Source: Phycisphaerales bacterium UBA2396 (GTDB lineage Bacteria; Planctomycetota; Phycisphaerae; Phycisphaerales; UBA1924). Taken from it: a DNA stretch of 34,701 bases. Where the stretch lies: positions 1 through 34,701 of the forward strand of contig DDSG01000037.1 of NCBI GenBank assembly GCA_002343325.1, given 5' to 3'. Positions 31,814 through 34,701 of this stretch are shown here, piece after piece (positions within the stretch are counted from its first letter, which is position 1; every line of letters begins with the position of its first letter). The position numbers were made by a program, and so were the translations under genes. The notes beneath the pieces are model-generated. The model did not search any database and was not told the DNA's origin. It saw only the letters and a list, made by a program, of their open reading frames with translations.

Positions 31814-33520
31814 ATGGCCGAGGAGTTGCGAGCAGGCGGTGGCAAGGCGGGCGTCGGTGGTTTCTTGGGGCTTATCGAGTGGCTCGGCAACAAGCTGCCG
31901 GACCCGGTCTTCCTGTTCCTGGGTGCGACGGCGTTGGTGTTTGTGGTGTCGGCGGTGGGGACGGGGCTTGGGTGGTCGGTGCAGCCGGTGAAGCCGAGGG
32001 TGGTGACGGAGGTTCGAGTTGAGGGCGGCGCCGAGGTTCGAGTGCCGAAGCTTGACGAGAGCGGTCGGCCTCAGATCGAGCTTGTGGAAGATGGGAAGCC
32101 CGTGGCCCCTCGGAACATGCTCAGCGGTGACGGGGTGTATTGGCTTGCGGCGAACATGGTGAGGAACTTCATCAACTTCCCGCCGCTGGGCGTGGTGCTG
32201 GTTGGGATGTTTGGGATCGGGGTGGCGGAGCGAGTGGGGCTTTTCTCGGCGTTGCTGAGGTGGCTGGCGCGGCTCGTGCCGGGCACGATGCTGACTCCCA
32301 CGGTGGTGTTTCTGGGGATCGTCTCGAACGTGGCGAGCGACGCGGGGTACCTGATTCTGCCTCCACTGGCTGCGGGGTTGTACGTGCTGTTCAAGAGGCC
32401 GCCGCTGGCGGGGATCGCGGCGGCGTTCGCGGGGGTTTCTGCGGGGTTCAGCGCGAACCTCATGGTGGGCTCGACGGACGCGCTGGTCGGCGGGATCACC
32501 GAGGCGGGCGCCAAGGTGCTCGACCCGAACTACACAGTGCTGCCCACGGCGAACTGGTACTTCATGGCGGGGTCGACGTTCCTGCTGACGCTGGTGGGTT
32601 GGGCGGTGACGGCGTGGATCGTCGAGCCGAGGCTCGTGGCGACGAGCGGGCCGACCGCGACGGACCTTGCCGCCGACGGGCAGGGGCCTTTGTCCGACAC
32701 GGAACGTCGGGCGCTCGGTTGGGCGATGGCGGCGTGCGGGGTGACGCTGGGCGTGGTGGCGTGGATGATCCTTGCGCCGGGCGCGCCGCTGAACGGGCCG
32801 ATGCCCGCGCCGGCACCCACGTTTGGGCCGATCCCGGTGACGGCTCCGGCGACACCCTCGGCCGCGCTCCCCCAACCGCGGTGGAGCACGGCGGTGGTTC
32901 CGCTGATTCTCGTGTGCTTCCTGGTGCCCGGCGTGGTCTATGGGTGGCTCACGGGCGCGATCCGTTCGCAGGCGGACCTGTCCAAGGCCTTTATCGGGGC
33001 GATGGTGTCGATGGCGCCGGTGATCGCGCTGGCGTTCTTCGCGGCGCAGTTCATCGCGTCGTTCCAGTTCTCGCAGCTTGATCGGATGCTGGCGTTCGCG
33101 GGCGGCGGGGTGCTGGTGAGGTCGGGGCTGCCGATCCCGCTGCTGCTGGTCGGGCTGATCGTGCTGACGATGATCGTGAACCTGCTGATGTCGTCCATGA
33201 GCGCGAAGTGGACGATGCTGGCGCCGATCATGGTGCCGATGCTGATGATGGTGGGGATCAGCCCGGAACTGACGCAGGGCGCGTACCGCGTGGGGGATAG
33301 CGTGACGAACATCGTGACGCCGCTGAACAGCTACGCGATCGTGATCCTGGCGGCGATCCAGCGATACCGCAAGGACGCGGGGATGGGGAACCTGATCGCT
33401 CTCATGGTGCCCTACTCGCTTGTCTTCGCGGTGGTCTGGACGCTTTTCCTGCTCGCCTGGGTGGCGGCGGGGATTCCGATGGGCCCGGACGCGCCGATGT
33501 GGTACGCGCCGGGGCACTAA
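31814..33520 (+). CDS. AbgT-family transporter
   Basis: A protein of 568 residues; ATG 31814 has GGAGG upstream, and the longer frame from 31724 adds residues without a site. AbgT-family proteins import p-aminobenzoyl-glutamate or export antimetabolites such as sulfonamides. Family marks: GFLGLIEWLGNKLPDPVFLF at the start, LGVVLVGMFGIGVAERVGLF, SNVASDAGYLILPPLAAGLY, AFAGVSAGFSANLMVGSTDA, then a C-terminal KWTMLAPIMVPMLMMVGISP and VGDSVTNIVTPLNSYAIVIL. A polar periplasmic loop of about 60 residues lies after the first membrane segment, as usual, and a Pro/Ala-rich stretch (PMPAPAPTFGPIPVTAPATP) lies in the middle. It ends 7 bp before the convergent fibre-like gene, and no terminator is seen between them. 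Confidence 0.92.
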   Translation: MAEELRAGGGKAGVGGFLGLIEWLGNKLPDPVFLFLGATALVFVVSAVGTGLGWSVQPVKPRVVTEVRVEGGAEVRVPKLDESGRPQIELVEDGKPVAPRNMLSGDGVYWLAANMVRNFINFPPLGVVLVGMFGIGVAERVGLFSALLRWLARLVPGTMLTPTVVFLGIVSNVASDAGYLILPPLAAGLYVLFKRPPLAGIAAAFAGVSAGFSANLMVGSTDALVGGITEAGAKVLDPNYTVLPTANWYFMAGSTFLLTLVGWAVTAWIVEPRLVATSGPTATDLAADGQGPLSDTERRALGWAMAACGVTLGVVAWMILAPGAPLNGPMPAPAPTFGPIPVTAPATPSAALPQPRWSTAVVPLILVCFLVPGVVYGWLTGAIRSQADLSKAFIGAMVSMAPVIALAFFAAQFIASFQFSQLDRMLAFAGGGVLVRSGLPIPLLLVGLIVLTMIVNLLMSSMSAKWTMLAPIMVPMLMMVGISPELTQGAYRVGDSVTNIVTPLNSYAIVILAAIQRYRKDAGMGNLIALMVPYSLVFAVVWTLFLLAWVAAGIPMGPDAPMWYAPGH

Positions 33521-33527
33521 GCCCTGT

Positions 33528-34700
33528 TCACAACCCGGCGGGGTAGTACGTGACGCGGATGGCGGTGGTGCCGATCCGTGTTGATTCCAGGCCGGAGGCG
33601 CCGTCGGTCACGACCAGGCGGAAGGACCGCACGCCCGCCGACGTGGGCACCACGATGGAGGGCTTGGCGACACGTTCCAGGATCGAGTCTCCGCCGGTCT
33701 GAAAGAAATTGAAGAAGCTGATCGACTCTTCGATGAGCTGTGTGATGACGCTGGTGGTTTCCTCGATCTTGATCCAGGCGTAGTGGCTCGATGTGCCGGG
33801 AACACCCGCTCGCTGGCTGACCAGAGCCTCCCCCTCGATCACGAGGAAGCCTGTCCCGGGCACGTTCACGGTGATGCTGTCGAAGTTGGTGAATGTGCCG
33901 TCGACAGCGACCCAGCTCGCGGTGGATCGTGCGTCGCGGATCGTGCGAGATTCCTTGACCGCCGGCATATTCCGTGCGGCGAGGTTGCCCTGGATGTTGG
34001 CGTTGCCGCTGCCGTCGTCGAGGATGTTGCGGAAGGTCGGGGCGTTGCCGGTGTTGGTCAGGCTGCCCACGCGGCCGGTGCTGTCGACGCCCAGCACGGC
34101 TCGCTGGCCGTTGGCGGGGACCGCGTTCCACGCGCTCGCCGTGGGGTTGTAGAGCCCCAGCTGCAGCGTCCCGAAGGTGTTCTGCACGTACCCGCCGCCG
34201 GGGTCGTTCGCGTTGCGGATCGCGACGCGCGGGTCGGCGCCGGTCACGTCGAGCCGGCCCGCGGGGTTGCTCGTCCCGATGCCCACGCTCCCCGCGGTGT
34301 CGAGCGTCATCCGCACCGCGTTGGCCGTCGCGTCGCGGAAGACCAGCTTGCCCGCGCCCTCGGCGTTGTTCGTGCTGCTGGCGATGATGTTCCACGAGCG
34401 GGCCAGCGAGTTGTTGATCGTCAGCCACGTTCCCTGGTTGTTCGACCCCACCAGCGACAGCGGCGTCTGCGTCGAGCCGGGGTTGATCGACTGTGCCGCC
34501 GTGAAGGTGTTGGCCGAGGCGAGGCGCGCAACGGTCGCAGGCAGGCGGCTGTCGGGGACCTGCCCGCTGACGAGCTGGCCCGCGTTGAGGTTCGTCAGCC
34601 CCGCGCCGTCGCCGCTGAAGCTGTTGCTCCCGCTGAAGACGTTGGAGCCGGTCCAGTTCTGGTTGCCGCCGAGGCGTCCGACGGTGGTCGGAATCCGCGC
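33528..34700 (-). CDS. Fibre-like repetitive secreted/surface protein, C-terminal part
   Basis: The frame enters from the right edge and ends at 33528, about 390 residues. It is rich in Gly, Asn, Ser and Thr with fibre-type phrases: GNQNWTGSNVFSGSNSFSGD, GAGLTNLNAGQLVSGQVPDS, RLPATVARLASANTFTAAQS, then VGIGTSNPAGRLDVTG, a motif seen in tail-fibre/chaperone-of-endosialidase-type and large planctomycete surface proteins. The C-terminal 140 residues form a compact domain (for example GFLVIEGEALVSQRAGVPGT). No internal start is needed; an apparent GTG at 34451 lies inside a continuing frame. Whether it is a phage fibre or a cellular adhesin cannot be told, since the N-terminus lies outside; its cellular neighbours favour the latter. 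Confidence 0.7.
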   Translation of the reverse strand, partial: ARIPTTVGRLGGNQNWTGSNVFSGSNSFSGDGAGLTNLNAGQLVSGQVPDSRLPATVARLASANTFTAAQSINPGSTQTPLSLVGSNNQGTWLTINNSLARSWNIIASSTNNAEGAGKLVFRDATANAVRMTLDTAGSVGIGTSNPAGRLDVTGADPRVAIRNANDPGGGYVQNTFGTLQLGLYNPTASAWNAVPANGQRAVLGVDSTGRVGSLTNTGNAPTFRNILDDGSGNANIQGNLAARNMPAVKESRTIRDARSTASWVAVDGTFTNFDSITVNVPGTGFLVIEGEALVSQRAGVPGTSSHYAWIKIEETTSVITQLIEESISFFNFFQTGGDSILERVAKPSIVVPTSAGVRSFRLVVTDGASGLESTRIGTTAIRVTYYPAGL

Positions 34701-34701
34701 G

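Overview
The window is high-GC bacterial DNA, most likely from the phylum Planctomycetota, class Phycisphaerae. The best clue is two secreted proteins that end in the same tandem EF-hand-like tag (repeats of the type GDGFVDFFDFDAFV, closing in Gly-Cys), a style I associate with that group. This placement is inference. Housekeeping genes around it (phosphohexomutase, polyphosphate kinase, membrane pyrophosphatase, ribosomal protein bS21) confirm chromosomal bacterial DNA.

Left edge (1-1971): a 148-bp internal piece of leuA abuts, in opposite orientation, the N-terminal membrane part of ftsK. Both genes are cut at the same point, so this is a rearrangement breakpoint or an assembly chimera. A secreted BNR/sialidase-fold protein follows.

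Capsid cassette (1955-17838, minus strand): read from right to left it has an SPP1 Gp6-like portal, a coiled-coil scaffold-like protein, an SU10/DUF5309-type major capsid protein (MCP) and three small connector- or tail-like proteins. No terminase, protease, tail tape measure or lysis gene is visible, and cellular-type genes flank both sides. Without the insertion described next the cassette is only about 4.8 kb.

Inserted element (4553-15652, exactly 11,100 bp): the MCP gene is split after codon 56 by a mobile element carrying a large serine integrase. A perfect 10-bp inverted repeat sits 11 bp from a shared TC dinucleotide at each end. Joining the flanks at that TC restores an uninterrupted 389-codon MCP frame. 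The element carries an N6-adenine methyltransferase with a convergent PD-(D/E)XK nuclease (a probable restriction-modification pair), a second Mrr-like nuclease, and a rightward gene train. That train encodes an unknown protein, a sigma-70-like factor, a protease-helical-capsid fusion protein, a small acidic protein, a RecA/RepA-type ATPase, a HARE-HTH protein and the integrase. The element therefore encodes its own capsid protein while interrupting the capsid gene of an unrelated phage-type cassette. This looks like a capsid-encoding satellite or hyperparasite and is the most interesting object in the window.

Right part (18088-34700): a small conserved-looking protein; a secreted glucose/sorbosone dehydrogenase-PKD protein whose frame carries one TAA before the C-terminal tag; a GlmM-type mutase; a divergent pair of a variant 6-pyruvoyl-tetrahydropterin-synthase-like protein and polyphosphate kinase; a K+-independent-type H+-pyrophosphatase; bS21; a lipoprotein; a second tagged secreted protein; a DUF2892 membrane protein; an AbgT-family transporter; and the C-terminal part of a large fibre-like repetitive protein running off the right edge. 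No tRNA, rRNA or CRISPR array was seen.
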